Shown piece after piece: positions 45,419 through 54,279 of a stretch of DNA of 64,000 nucleotides (positions are counted from its first letter, which is position 1; each line of letters starts with the position of its first letter). The notes below the pieces were generated by a model. That model made no database searches. It had not been told where the DNA came from and saw only the letters and a program-made list of their open reading frames with translations. A program made the position numbers and the translations under genes. Source of the DNA: Verrucomicrobiota bacterium (GTDB taxonomy: Bacteria > Verrucomicrobiota > Verrucomicrobiia > Verrucomicrobiales > DEV007); NCBI GenBank assembly GCA_018970725.1, contig JAGWVU010000005.1:1-64000 (forward strand), read 5' to 3'.

Positions 45419-45974
45419 AGCGACCAAAGCCAGTTTCGACCGGGGCGCCCCCCGATGGAAGGAGGCCTTGTGGGGCTTGGTCAGGATCCTCTTTTTCCTT
45501 TCTCCCTGGCCCTGGCCTTCCGCTTTCAAAGCCTCCCTGCTCCGCCTCTTCGGGGCCCGGGTGGGCCGCGGTGTGGTGATCCGCCCCCGCGTGCAGATCA
45601 GCTTTCCCTGGAGGCTCGAGATCGGCGATCACTCCTGGCTCGGGGAGGAAGTGCTTCTCCTCAATCTCGCTCCGGTCCGCATCGGCTCGCATTGCTGCCT
45701 CTCCCAACGCGCCTTTCTCTGCACCGGCTCCCACGATTTCCATGCCGCCGCTTTTCCCTTGGTCACCGCCCCGATCCAGATTCTCGATCGTTCCTGGATC
45801 GCCGCCGGATGTTTCGTGGCCCCGGGCATCACCTTCGGGCCGGACGCCATGGCGGCCGCGGGGAGCGTGGTCACCCGCGATGTGGCGCCACTCACCATCG
45901 TGGCGGGAAACCCCGCCCGGGTCAACGGTGAACTCCGGACGGATCCCGACGCCACCTTTTCCCAACCAGCATGA
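45399..45974 (+). CDS. WcaF-like hexapeptide acetyltransferase
   Basis: A 191-residue left-handed beta-helix O-acetyltransferase. KASLLRLFGARVGRGVVIRP, EIGDHSWLGEEV and APVRIGSHCCLSQ are hexapeptide repeats, CTGSHDF holds the catalytic His, and SWIAAGCFVAPGIT with AAGSVVTRDV ends the helix. It matches colanic-acid WcaF-type enzymes in layout. It overlaps the polymerase gene by 20 bases and the oxidoreductase by 4, so an acetylated polymer is likely. Confidence 0.92.
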   Translation: MDLLAFEATKASFDRGAPRWKEALWGLVRILFFLSPWPWPSAFKASLLRLFGARVGRGVVIRPRVQISFPWRLEIGDHSWLGEEVLLLNLAPVRIGSHCCLSQRAFLCTGSHDFHAAAFPLVTAPIQILDRSWIAAGCFVAPGITFGPDAMAAAGSVVTRDVAPLTIVAGNPARVNGELRTDPDATFSQPA

Positions 45975-46996
45975 ACCCGATTGAACCATTGCGGATCGGC
46001 GTGGCCGGTCTTCACCACGATCACGCCTGGGGCCTCCTCCACAGCGCCTTCGCCCTGCCGGGGATCCGGATCGTCGGGGCTGCGGATCCCTACCCCGCCC
46101 TGCGCGAGCGATTCGAGCGGGATTTCCATCTGCCCTCCCATGACAGTTACGAAGCCATTCTGACCGACGAGACGCTCGACGCCGTCTGGATTTTCACCGA
46201 CAACCGCGCCAAAGCCGATCTCGCCTGCGCCGCGGCCGCCCGGGGCTTGCATGTCCTCGTGGAAAAACCGCTCGCGGCCGATGGCGCGGACGCGCGACGC
46301 ATGATCGAGGCAGTGCAAAAGGCCGGGGTCCGCTTGATGGTCAATTGGCCCTACGCCTGGTGGCCCGCCTTGCAACACGCCATCCGGCTCGCGGGCGAAG
46401 GCCATCTCGGGAGGATCTGGCACGTGCGCTACCGGGGCGCCCATCAGGGCCCCGAAAACTGCGGCTGCTCCCCATATTTTCAGGAATGGCTCTTCGACGC
46501 CCACCGCAACGGCGGCGGCGTGCTCGTCGATTACTGTTGCTACGGAGCCAACCTCGCCAGCACCCTGCTCGGCCCGCCTCAATCCGTGACCGGCTTCACC
46601 GCCACCCTGACCAAACCCTATTTCCCGCTTGAGGACAACGCCACCCTGATCGTTCGCTATCCGGAGGCCATGGCCACTCTGGAGGGGTCATGGTCCCAGG
46701 TGGGCAAGCTCTCCAGCTATCTAGCGGTCATCCAGGGAACCGTCGGGACCTTCCTCGCGGAACCCTACCGGGAAGGGCGTCTCCTTCATGCCACCGCCGA
46801 ACGACCCGATGGCGTGGCCCTCGACCTGCCGGAACCGGCGCCCGAAGCCTCTGACCCGGCGGCCCACTTTCTTTGGGCCCTGACCGAAGACAAACCGTTT
46901 CATCCTCTCTGCGATCCCCTGACCGGACTCCAAGCCCAATTGATCCTCGACGCGGGCGCCAAGGCCGCCTGGGAACACCGGGAGATCTCCCTTTGA
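45971..46996 (+). CDS. Gfo/Idh/MocA-family oxidoreductase of the polysaccharide cluster
   Basis: A 341-residue NAD(P)-dependent oxidoreductase. IGVAGLHHDHAWG is the nucleotide loop with a His-rich variant, HVLVEKPLAADG holds EKP, and NGGGVLVDYCCYGANL is the C-terminal motif, with Tyr-Cys where His is common. It overlaps the acetyltransferase start-to-stop by 4 bases. It may make a nucleotide-sugar precursor for the polymer, but its substrate is unknown. Confidence 0.88.
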   Translation: MNPIEPLRIGVAGLHHDHAWGLLHSAFALPGIRIVGAADPYPALRERFERDFHLPSHDSYEAILTDETLDAVWIFTDNRAKADLACAAAARGLHVLVEKPLAADGADARRMIEAVQKAGVRLMVNWPYAWWPALQHAIRLAGEGHLGRIWHVRYRGAHQGPENCGCSPYFQEWLFDAHRNGGGVLVDYCCYGANLASTLLGPPQSVTGFTATLTKPYFPLEDNATLIVRYPEAMATLEGSWSQVGKLSSYLAVIQGTVGTFLAEPYREGRLLHATAERPDGVALDLPEPAPEASDPAAHFLWALTEDKPFHPLCDPLTGLQAQLILDAGAKAAWEHREISL

Positions 46997-47003
46997 ATCC
47001 TGC

Positions 47004-47020
47004 GGGCGGAAAATCCGCCC
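47004..47020 (+). terminator. hairpin after the polysaccharide run, possible terminator
   Basis: Perfect seven-base arms GGGCGGA and TCCGCCC with a three-base loop, starting 8 bases after the oxidoreductase stop. The following ctcttcgc is only weakly T-rich, so termination is uncertain. Confidence 0.4.
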
Positions 47021-47198
47021 CTCTTCGCAACCGAAAAGCACCGTCCTCGTCAAAGAAGAGGAACCTTTCATCCCCGCCCCCCAAGTTTTTTGTGCCAATA
47101 TCTTTTCAAAGGCAACTCCGGAGAATCATTGACTGCAAACCCGGTTTCCGATACGGGAGTGGTGGCTGTCGTAAACTAACCTTCCCCTCGCCAGAACC

Positions 47199-48275
47199 AT
47201 GAACACGAGGATCGTCCTTGCTCATCTACTCTTTCTCGGCGGTCTGGCCCATGCGCAGACCGTCTCGACCAACCCCGTCGGATTTATTCCCGTCACCGCC
47301 AAAGGGAATTCCGACACCTACCTCTCCATGCCACTCCACCGGGATGCGGTCTACCAAGGTCAACTGGCTTCAGTCAGCGGAGACACCCTGACCGTGAGCA
47401 ACGCCACCTTCACGAACGGCCAGTTCAACGGCACGCACTACGTGCTCATCGCTTCCGGCGCCAAGGAGGGGATGTGGTACGCCGTTTCGGGGACCGGGAC
47501 GGCCAACGTGACCATCGATCCCGCCGGCGATACCCTCGGCACTGCCGTGACCACCGGGACGAGTGTCCGCATCATCCCGTTCTGGACGTTGGACACCCTC
47601 TTCCCGGACGGGGCCGGTCTGAATCCTTCGCCCAACCTCCTTCCCCAGACCTCCATCCTGATCCCGGATCATGCCCGGGCCGGCATCAATCTCGCACCTT
47701 CCCAATCGTTCTTCTATTACTCCGGCACCCAGTTCGGAGGTGAGGGATGGCGCCGCTTCGGCAACGACCCGAACACGAAGTTCGATAGCTACACCCTGCT
47801 CCCGGATTCTTTCTTCGTCGTTCGTCACCATGCCGCCGGCGATACCACCATCAACCTGCCCGGCACCGTGCAAATGACCTCGCTGGCCACCGTGATCGGA
47901 ACCTTGACCTCCGGCAAGGCGCAGGACAACGCAATCGCCTTCAATGTGGCCGTCCCCACCTCGCTGGGTGCCTCCGGTCTCTATGAGTCGGGCGCCTTCA
48001 CCGGAAGTTCCACCATCGATGTCCCCGCGGACCAATTGCTCGTCTTCGACAATGCCACCGCCCAGTTCAACAAGGCACCCTCCGCCATCTACTACTACTT
48101 CACGGGCAGCACCAACGGAGGGCCGGGGTGGCGCCTCAAGGGAAACCTTTCCACCGTCCAAAACAGCACGCTCGTCTTTGAACCGGCCGCCGGCTACATC
48201 ATCCGCAAGGCCTCCGCCGTCACCCCCGGCACCAGCGTCTGGACCGTCCGCCCCGCTTACGTGACGACCCCCTGA
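47199..48275 (+). CDS. TIGR02597-like secreted protein
   Basis: A 358-residue protein with a signal peptide (MNTRIVLAHLLFLGGLAHA) followed by QTVSTNPVGFIPVT, the standard beginning of the TIGR02597 family, which I know only from Verrucomicrobiota. The remaining sequence is Thr/Gly/Asn-rich beta-strand with repeated FYYSGTQFGG and YYYFTGSTNGG units. Function is unknown; family members are often next to very large secreted proteins, as here, 51 bases upstream. Confidence 0.85.
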   Translation: MNTRIVLAHLLFLGGLAHAQTVSTNPVGFIPVTAKGNSDTYLSMPLHRDAVYQGQLASVSGDTLTVSNATFTNGQFNGTHYVLIASGAKEGMWYAVSGTGTANVTIDPAGDTLGTAVTTGTSVRIIPFWTLDTLFPDGAGLNPSPNLLPQTSILIPDHARAGINLAPSQSFFYYSGTQFGGEGWRRFGNDPNTKFDSYTLLPDSFFVVRHHAAGDTTINLPGTVQMTSLATVIGTLTSGKAQDNAIAFNVAVPTSLGASGLYESGAFTGSSTIDVPADQLLVFDNATAQFNKAPSAIYYYFTGSTNGGPGWRLKGNLSTVQNSTLVFEPAAGYIIRKASAVTPGTSVWTVRPAYVTTP

Positions 48276-48326
48276 CCGCGGCCAACCCGGATCGCCCTCC
48301 CGACGCTCCCCCCACCGCTCCAACCG

Positions 48327-51300
48327 ATGCACCGCCCCTCGCTCCTACTCGCGTCCCTCTTCCTCCTCGCCTGTGCCGTTCCGCACCTCGAGGCCACCGT
48401 GACGCTTCAACTGGCCGCAGATCGCCTCAACACCAGCAGCGGCACCGCCGCACCATCCTCCACCCTCGTCCTCGTCGTCGCCGACACCACCCGCGACGGC
48501 TTGGCCACCGCCGTGCAGGGGAGCATCGCCACCGGCGCCGTGCTCCCTGGCGGCGGACTCGACGACCTCGTGGTTTTCCGGACCGACCTTTCGGCCCTCG
48601 CCACCCCGGGTGTTCTCTCCTCCCTAGCCACCGGAATCGATTTCTCGATCGATCCTCAGTGGAACTGGGACGCAGGCGACCCTCTGTATCTCCTCTGGTT
48701 TCCCAGCCTGACCACGGCGACCACTTCCCTCTCCGCCGGAGTCTCCTACGGCCTCATCTCGCTCGGGTCGACACCACCCGACGGCGGGATTGGGGATTAC
48801 CGTTATGTCTCCCCCACCAACACCGGAACCTTCGGGAGCACCCCAATCCCCTCGAACGCAACCAATACCGCGGCCGACCAGACCTCCGTCGTCCCGCCCG
48901 CACCCGAGATCGCCCTCAGCGGGAACGGCAGCGGGATCGTCAGCGGCACGACCGTGACGTCGACGGCGAATCATACCGATTTCGGTTCCACGCCGGTCGC
49001 CGGGGGATCGGTCGTGCGCACATTCACCATCACGAATTCGGGGACAGCCCCCCTCACCCTCTCCCTCCCGGTTTCCATCAGCGGCCCTCAGGCGGCTGAA
49101 TTCACGCTTCTCACGACGCCTTCCCTCTCGGTCGCGGCCGGAGGAGGAACCACCACGTTTCAAGTCTCGTTCGATCCCGCCGCAGCCGGTTCACGGAGCG
49201 CTGTCCTTAGCTTCGACAACAATGACGCCGACGAGAATCCCTTCTCCTTCGCCATCGGAGGCACCGGCACCAACTCGGCTCCGACGGACATCGCGCTTTC
49301 CAACGCGACTCTGGCCGAGAATGGCTCCGCCAACGCCGTGATCGGCTCCTTCAGCGCCACGGATGCCGATCCCGGGGACAGTCACACCTATTCCCTGGTG
49401 ACAGGCACGGGGAGCACCGACAACAGCGCCTTCAACATCAGCGGAAGCAACCTCAGGATCAACGCCGGGGCGAATTTCGAGGCCAAAGCCTCCTACAGCG
49501 TCCGGGTCCGCGCCACCGACAACGCGGCAAGTCCCGCGTTTTTCGAAAAAGCCTTCGTCATTTCGGTGACCGATGTGAATGAGGCCCCTTCCAATCTTTT
49601 GCTTGGCACCAGTTCGCTGAACGAGGGAAGCCCGGTCAATACCACCGTCGGAGTCCTCTCCGCCACCGACCCCGACGCCGGAGAGGCACTCACCTACTCG
49701 CTGCAGGCCGGAACCGGGGATGACGATAATTCAAGTTTCACGATTGCCGGGGCGGCCCTGAAAATTGCCATCGTCACGGATTTTGAGACGAAGAATTCCT
49801 ACTCGATCCGGGTCCGGGCCACGGACAGCGGCAATCCGGGGCTCTTTACGGAGGCCACCTTCACCATCAGCATTTTGGACGTGGATGAGACCCCCGGGGA
49901 GATCGTCCTTTCGGACGCGAATCTCGACGAGAACAGCCCGGCCGGGAGCACTGTCGGGAGCCTCTCGCTCAATGATCCGATCGCCACCCCGCCCGCGTCT
50001 TTCACCCTGGTAGCCGGTGACGGTGCGACCGACAACGCGGCTTTCGCCATCAGCGGCAGCGACCTCAAATTCAGCGGCGTTGCCAATTTCGAAGCGAAGA
50101 GAAGCTACAGCGTTCGCATCCGCTCCACCGACCGCAGCTCCACCCCGAGGGTCGTCGAGGAGACCTTCGTTATTGCCATCACGGACCTCAACGAAGCGCC
50201 GACCAACCTGCAACTCTCAGCGCTCACCCTTTCCGAAGATGCCGGAACCGATGCCTTGGTCGGCGCGCTTTCCGTATCGGACCCGGACGCGGGAGACCTG
50301 GCCCAGTTTGCCCTTGTCCCGGGAACCGGTGACACCGACAACGCTGCGTTCAGCATCCAAGGGTCCGGACTCCGTTTCAACGGGGAACCGGATTTTGAAA
50401 CCAAATCAAGCTACCAGATTCGTATCGAGGCGAGCGATTCCGGCACCCCCGCCCTGAGCGTGGACAAGGCTTTCACCATCACCGTGAGGGATGTGAACGA
50501 GCCGCCCACGTTTGTTGCCGGAGCGAACCAATCCCTTCCGGCCGGCACCACCGGATCGCAGAGCCTCGCGAATTGGGCGACGGCAATCGACGATGGTGAC
50601 GCCTTGGCGACTCAAGCCCTTTCGTTCTCTGTCGATGTCGTCTCCGGAGCCTCCCTCTTTGCCGTTCCCCCCGCCGTCAGCCCAACGGGAACCCTCACCT
50701 TCCGGTTGACCGGTTCGCCGGGCTTGGCCGAACTCAGTGTCACCCTCACCGACGACGCGTCGATCAACGGAACATCCGCCATCGAATCCTCTCCCCAGAC
50801 GTTCAGCATTGCGGTCACCTCGGGTGACATCACGGTCACGGGCAATGGATTCGCCATCGGGCATGGCGATGCGACACCGGACTCCGTGGATGATACGGAC
50901 TTTGGCATCGTCGATATTTCCGGCGGTGGCGAGGTCGGGACGTTCACCCTCACCAACGCCGGGGACGGGGTCTTGACCCTCGGCACCGTGGTTCTCCAGG
51001 GCACGAACAAGGAGGGCTTCACGATCACCCAGGTTCCGGATTCCACTTTGGATCCCGGCGCGTTTACCACACTTGAGGTTACCTTTGATCCAGCGACCGT
51101 CGGCGAGCGTTCCGCCACCGTTGTCATCCCCTCCAATGATCCGGATCGCGGCTCTTTCACCTTCGCCATCGAGGGAGTCGGTGGAGCCCCGGACATTGTG
51201 GTCGAGGACGACGGCACCAGCCTTCAGGATGGCTCCACCCTTTCGTTTGCCAGCGTGGCCCTCGGCGGTTCGACGGTGAAAACTCTGAGCCTCCGCAACG

Positions 51301-53867
51301 CCGGAGCCATTCCCCTGACCGGCCTGGCGGTTAGTTTGGATGGCCCGGACGCCGAAGAATTCGTCGCGTCCGACCTCACGGCCGATTCCCTCAACCCAAT
51401 GGAGAGCGTGGAGATCGCCCTGACCTTCACCCCGGCTTCCACCGGCCAGCGGACCGCGACCCTGCGGATTGACAGCGATGATCCGGATGAGGCTCCCTTC
51501 CTGCTCACCCTGTCCTGCCTCATCGATGGACGCGATGGAAAGGTGGTGGCCCGGCCCGACACCGAAGCCGCGGACCCGGACCTCGAAGATTCCGACTGGG
51601 AGAGCGGCGCGGCCGGTCTTTACGAGGGGCTGCTCTACGTGAGCGATGCGTTAAAAGGGGCGGTGTCCAACTTGCGGATCACCGCGCCGTCCCCAAGCTC
51701 CACCGCCGGGGGCACCGTCTCCGCCACGGTGCGGCTCAACCGCACCACCGCCACCCTCAGGGGAAGTTTCGATTCCGCAGGGCGCTTGGTTTCGGCTCCC
51801 GGAGCTTCGCTGGCCTTTGATCTTCAGTTGAGAGGCAACGACGACGATTCCGCCTACGCCCTTACCGGAACCGTAACCCTCGGCGGAGTGACGGCCGATG
51901 CCTATTTGCCGAGGACCCCGTATTCAACCAAGATCCCGGTGCCCGAGGATCGTTTTGGGATCGGTCCTTACACGCTTTTGCTTCCTTCGAATCCGGGCGC
52001 CGGAGACACAACTCCCGGCGGGGACGGTTGGGCCACCGCCAACCTGTCGCGGAGTGGCAGTTTCAGCGTCACAGGCCGCCTTGGAGACAACACCAGGTTC
52101 ACCGAGACAGCCTACCTCACGGCGGAGGGCGAGCTCTTCCTCTTCACCGAGTTGTATCCGAGCACGCCAGGGAAGGGATTGTTTGGCGGAAAGCTCACCC
52201 TCCGCGACCTCACCGGCAGCGATCTGGACGGTCGCATGCAATGGATCAAGGCGCTGGATACCCGGACGGGGAGGCGTCGCGAACATTCCTATCCGGAGGG
52301 CTTCAGTCAGGAGGTCTGGGCCATCGGCTGTCGTTTCACACCGCCCCTTTCCGGCGTGCGAGCCCTCGATGACCTGGCGGATCAGTATTACAACGCGGAG
52401 ATTTCTCTCATCGGGCCCTCCGGTCCAGGCCTCAATGCGGCCGGACTGGACGCGGTGGCCACTTGGTTTCCCACCAACCAAATCAAGCATTTCGGCCCCC
52501 GCCCCATCGACGCCTCGGTGAACCCCCGGAACGGTTCCTTCACCGGAACGTATTCGGATGCGCCGGCGCGGTTGACGATCAGCTTTGATGGCGTGGTCTT
52601 CCAGAAACAGGAAATCGCCGCGGGCGTCTTCATCAATGCCAACAAGACCGGCGCGGTCCGGATCAAACCGGGAGTCGGCTTGACTTACCCCGGCAGCGAG
52701 GACGCGGGCCTCCTGACTCGACTTGAGAAGCCCTCCCCCCCAGCCTCCGCACCCAACCTCACTCCGGAGCCCACCTTCCCATCCGCTGCTGCCGGCACTT
52801 ACAACGGCGTGCTTTCGGTGGCCGAAGCCGGGACCGACGCCCCTTGGCCCCTCCAAACCGCAGGTGGCCTCGAATCGATCGTCGTCACCTCCTCGGGCGG
52901 GTTTTCTGGTGCCCTTTGGCTGGACGGGGCGCGGTATTCCGTCCGGGGAACCATCGGCCAAACCACCACTCTCTCCAACGGCATCACGCTTGAGTTAACC
53001 CTATCGTCCATGACCGGAGTCACGGGCGGCTTCGTTCTGGAGGGAGCCGTCACCAGAGACACGGACGAGTTCATTCTGAGCGGCCAACGCCGTCCCACCC
53101 ACACCCGCTCCAATCCCTCCCCCTGGAAGAATTCCTACACCATGGCGGTCTGTGCGCCCGCCGGGGCGGACGCCGCCAACCAACCCGCCGGTGACGGCTA
53201 CGGCAGCCTTTCCGTCGCCTTCAGTGGCAGCTGTTCGGGGATGGTCACGCTTGCGGACGGCACCAAAGTCACCTTGGGTGGTCATATCGGCCTTCCTTAC
53301 ACCGATGCCACCACCCAAACCGCCATCTGGAGCTTCCATCGCGGAATCTACGGTCGCACCCCCAAGGGCTATGTTGCCGGAGCGATCACCTTCCGCACCG
53401 TGGCCGGCGTCTCCAGTCTCGACGGGGAATGGCGCTGGGTGAAGCAGGGTGGCGCGAGCCCTGCCTCCGTGTATCCCGACGGAATCGACATAACGACCGA
53501 GGTGCTTGGTTCCATCTATGTCCCTCCGGCCAAAAACGTCCAGGCCATGACCGGTCTCGACCCAACCCTGGACAACGTCTGGCTGCGTTTTTCGAAGACC
53601 GACCTTTCAACATTGGCCAGTCTGGAGTTGACCGGGAAGGACCTTGCCGGTACCTGGCAAGCCGACAACAAGATTATCCACTACGGTCCGCAATCCGTCA
53701 CGATGACCTTCAACGCTTCCACCGGACTGCTCACGGGGACTTACAAGGATACCGCCAACGGGATCAATTTCTCCTTCGGCGGGGCCCTGATCCAATCCCA
53801 GAATCTCCTCACCGGTTCCTTCCTGACCCAAAACAAATCAGGACTTTTCGTCATCGAAAAGCGCTGA
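48327..53867 (+). CDS. very large secreted protein with choice-of-anchor-D and cadherin-like repeats and a duplicated C-terminal module
   Basis: An 1846-residue protein with a signal peptide (MHRPSLLLASLFLLACAVPHL). Residues about 190-316 and 831-1065 are choice-of-anchor-D/ASH-type domains (FGSTPVAGGSVVRTFTITN, FDPAAAGSRSAVLSF and similar). Residues about 318-724 are four cadherin-like repeats of about 100 residues, each with a LxENGSANAVIGSF-like start, FEAKASYSVRVRATD and DVNEAP. Residues about 1096-1445 and 1489-1846 are two diverged copies of one uncharacterised beta-rich module. No PEP-CTERM, LPXTG or type IX signal is visible at the C-terminus (GLFVIEKR). Likely an adhesin or surface-matrix protein. 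Confidence 0.9.
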   Translation: MHRPSLLLASLFLLACAVPHLEATVTLQLAADRLNTSSGTAAPSSTLVLVVADTTRDGLATAVQGSIATGAVLPGGGLDDLVVFRTDLSALATPGVLSSLATGIDFSIDPQWNWDAGDPLYLLWFPSLTTATTSLSAGVSYGLISLGSTPPDGGIGDYRYVSPTNTGTFGSTPIPSNATNTAADQTSVVPPAPEIALSGNGSGIVSGTTVTSTANHTDFGSTPVAGGSVVRTFTITNSGTAPLTLSLPVSISGPQAAEFTLLTTPSLSVAAGGGTTTFQVSFDPAAAGSRSAVLSFDNNDADENPFSFAIGGTGTNSAPTDIALSNATLAENGSANAVIGSFSATDADPGDSHTYSLVTGTGSTDNSAFNISGSNLRINAGANFEAKASYSVRVRATDNAASPAFFEKAFVISVTDVNEAPSNLLLGTSSLNEGSPVNTTVGVLSATDPDAGEALTYSLQAGTGDDDNSSFTIAGAALKIAIVTDFETKNSYSIRVRATDSGNPGLFTEATFTISILDVDETPGEIVLSDANLDENSPAGSTVGSLSLNDPIATPPASFTLVAGDGATDNAAFAISGSDLKFSGVANFEAKRSYSVRIRSTDRSSTPRVVEETFVIAITDLNEAPTNLQLSALTLSEDAGTDALVGALSVSDPDAGDLAQFALVPGTGDTDNAAFSIQGSGLRFNGEPDFETKSSYQIRIEASDSGTPALSVDKAFTITVRDVNEPPTFVAGANQSLPAGTTGSQSLANWATAIDDGDALATQALSFSVDVVSGASLFAVPPAVSPTGTLTFRLTGSPGLAELSVTLTDDASINGTSAIESSPQTFSIAVTSGDITVTGNGFAIGHGDATPDSVDDTDFGIVDISGGGEVGTFTLTNAGDGVLTLGTVVLQGTNKEGFTITQVPDSTLDPGAFTTLEVTFDPATVGERSATVVIPSNDPDRGSFTFAIEGVGGAPDIVVEDDGTSLQDGSTLSFASVALGGSTVKTLSLRNAGAIPLTGLAVSLDGPDAEEFVASDLTADSLNPMESVEIALTFTPASTGQRTATLRIDSDDPDEAPFLLTLSCLIDGRDGKVVARPDTEAADPDLEDSDWESGAAGLYEGLLYVSDALKGAVSNLRITAPSPSSTAGGTVSATVRLNRTTATLRGSFDSAGRLVSAPGASLAFDLQLRGNDDDSAYALTGTVTLGGVTADAYLPRTPYSTKIPVPEDRFGIGPYTLLLPSNPGAGDTTPGGDGWATANLSRSGSFSVTGRLGDNTRFTETAYLTAEGELFLFTELYPSTPGKGLFGGKLTLRDLTGSDLDGRMQWIKALDTRTGRRREHSYPEGFSQEVWAIGCRFTPPLSGVRALDDLADQYYNAEISLIGPSGPGLNAAGLDAVATWFPTNQIKHFGPRPIDASVNPRNGSFTGTYSDAPARLTISFDGVVFQKQEIAAGVFINANKTGAVRIKPGVGLTYPGSEDAGLLTRLEKPSPPASAPNLTPEPTFPSAAAGTYNGVLSVAEAGTDAPWPLQTAGGLESIVVTSSGGFSGALWLDGARYSVRGTIGQTTTLSNGITLELTLSSMTGVTGGFVLEGAVTRDTDEFILSGQRRPTHTRSNPSPWKNSYTMAVCAPAGADAANQPAGDGYGSLSVAFSGSCSGMVTLADGTKVTLGGHIGLPYTDATTQTAIWSFHRGIYGRTPKGYVAGAITFRTVAGVSSLDGEWRWVKQGGASPASVYPDGIDITTEVLGSIYVPPAKNVQAMTGLDPTLDNVWLRFSKTDLSTLASLELTGKDLAGTWQADNKIIHYGPQSVTMTFNASTGLLTGTYKDTANGINFSFGGALIQSQNLLTGSFLTQNKSGLFVIEKR

Positions 53868-54019
53868 ACCGGACCTGACAAGGGACAGGACCGCCTTGCA
53901 GGCCCGCGGCGATCCATCGCCACAGCGCCATGCCTCAAAGGCTCCCCGGTTCCCGCCCATCCTCGCCCGACGGGCCGGATCGAACAAACTCACTGTTAGG
54001 GAGAACCCGTCGCGAGCCC

Positions 54020-54047
54020 TGAAAAAGGCAATGCAGGCGCTCCCTGC
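54020..54047 (-). terminator. possible terminator of the tRNA-Arg gene
   Basis: On the minus strand GCAGG and CCTGC (54033-54047) form a five-base stem, followed a few bases on by five T (54022-54026). It begins about ten bases after the tRNA 3' end. The stem is short, so confidence is modest. Confidence 0.5.
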
Positions 54048-54056
54048 TTTGACGAG

Positions 54057-54130
54057 CGCACCCGTAGGGATTCGAACCCCAAACCTTCTGATCCGTAGTC
54101 AGATGCTCTATCCAATTGAGCTACGGGTGC
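54057..54130 (-). tRNA. tRNA-Arg (anticodon ACG)
   Basis: The minus strand folds into a full cloverleaf. The acceptor arms GCACCCG and CGGGTGC pair perfectly, the D arm is GCTCAATTGGATAGAGC, the anticodon stem TCTGA/TCAGA encloses CTACGGA with anticodon ACG, and the T loop is TTCGAAT. The discriminator is G and CCA is not encoded. The ACG anticodon (A34, normally edited to inosine by TadA) reads CGN Arg codons. Confidence 0.95.
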
Positions 54131-54279
54131 CGCACGGCCACTGGCCGGAGGGGAAAGGTGCGTGGAAACCGGACCGAATCAAGGACTTTCCGCTTCAAAT
54201 TCAGGCCAGACCTCTTTTCCTGACATTCATCCCATTTGATTGCTTGCCTGAATGAAATGTTTAGGCCATAGCGTGATCC

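Larger units (their letters stand above)
53868..54279. other. intergenic region holding a tRNA
   Basis: These 412 bases lie between the large secreted protein and the jetA gene. Apart from the minus-strand tRNA-Arg and its likely terminator I see no gene. The part from about 54190 to 54270 is richer in A/T and probably carries the jetABC promoter, but no clear -35/-10 pair could be fixed. Confidence 0.6.
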
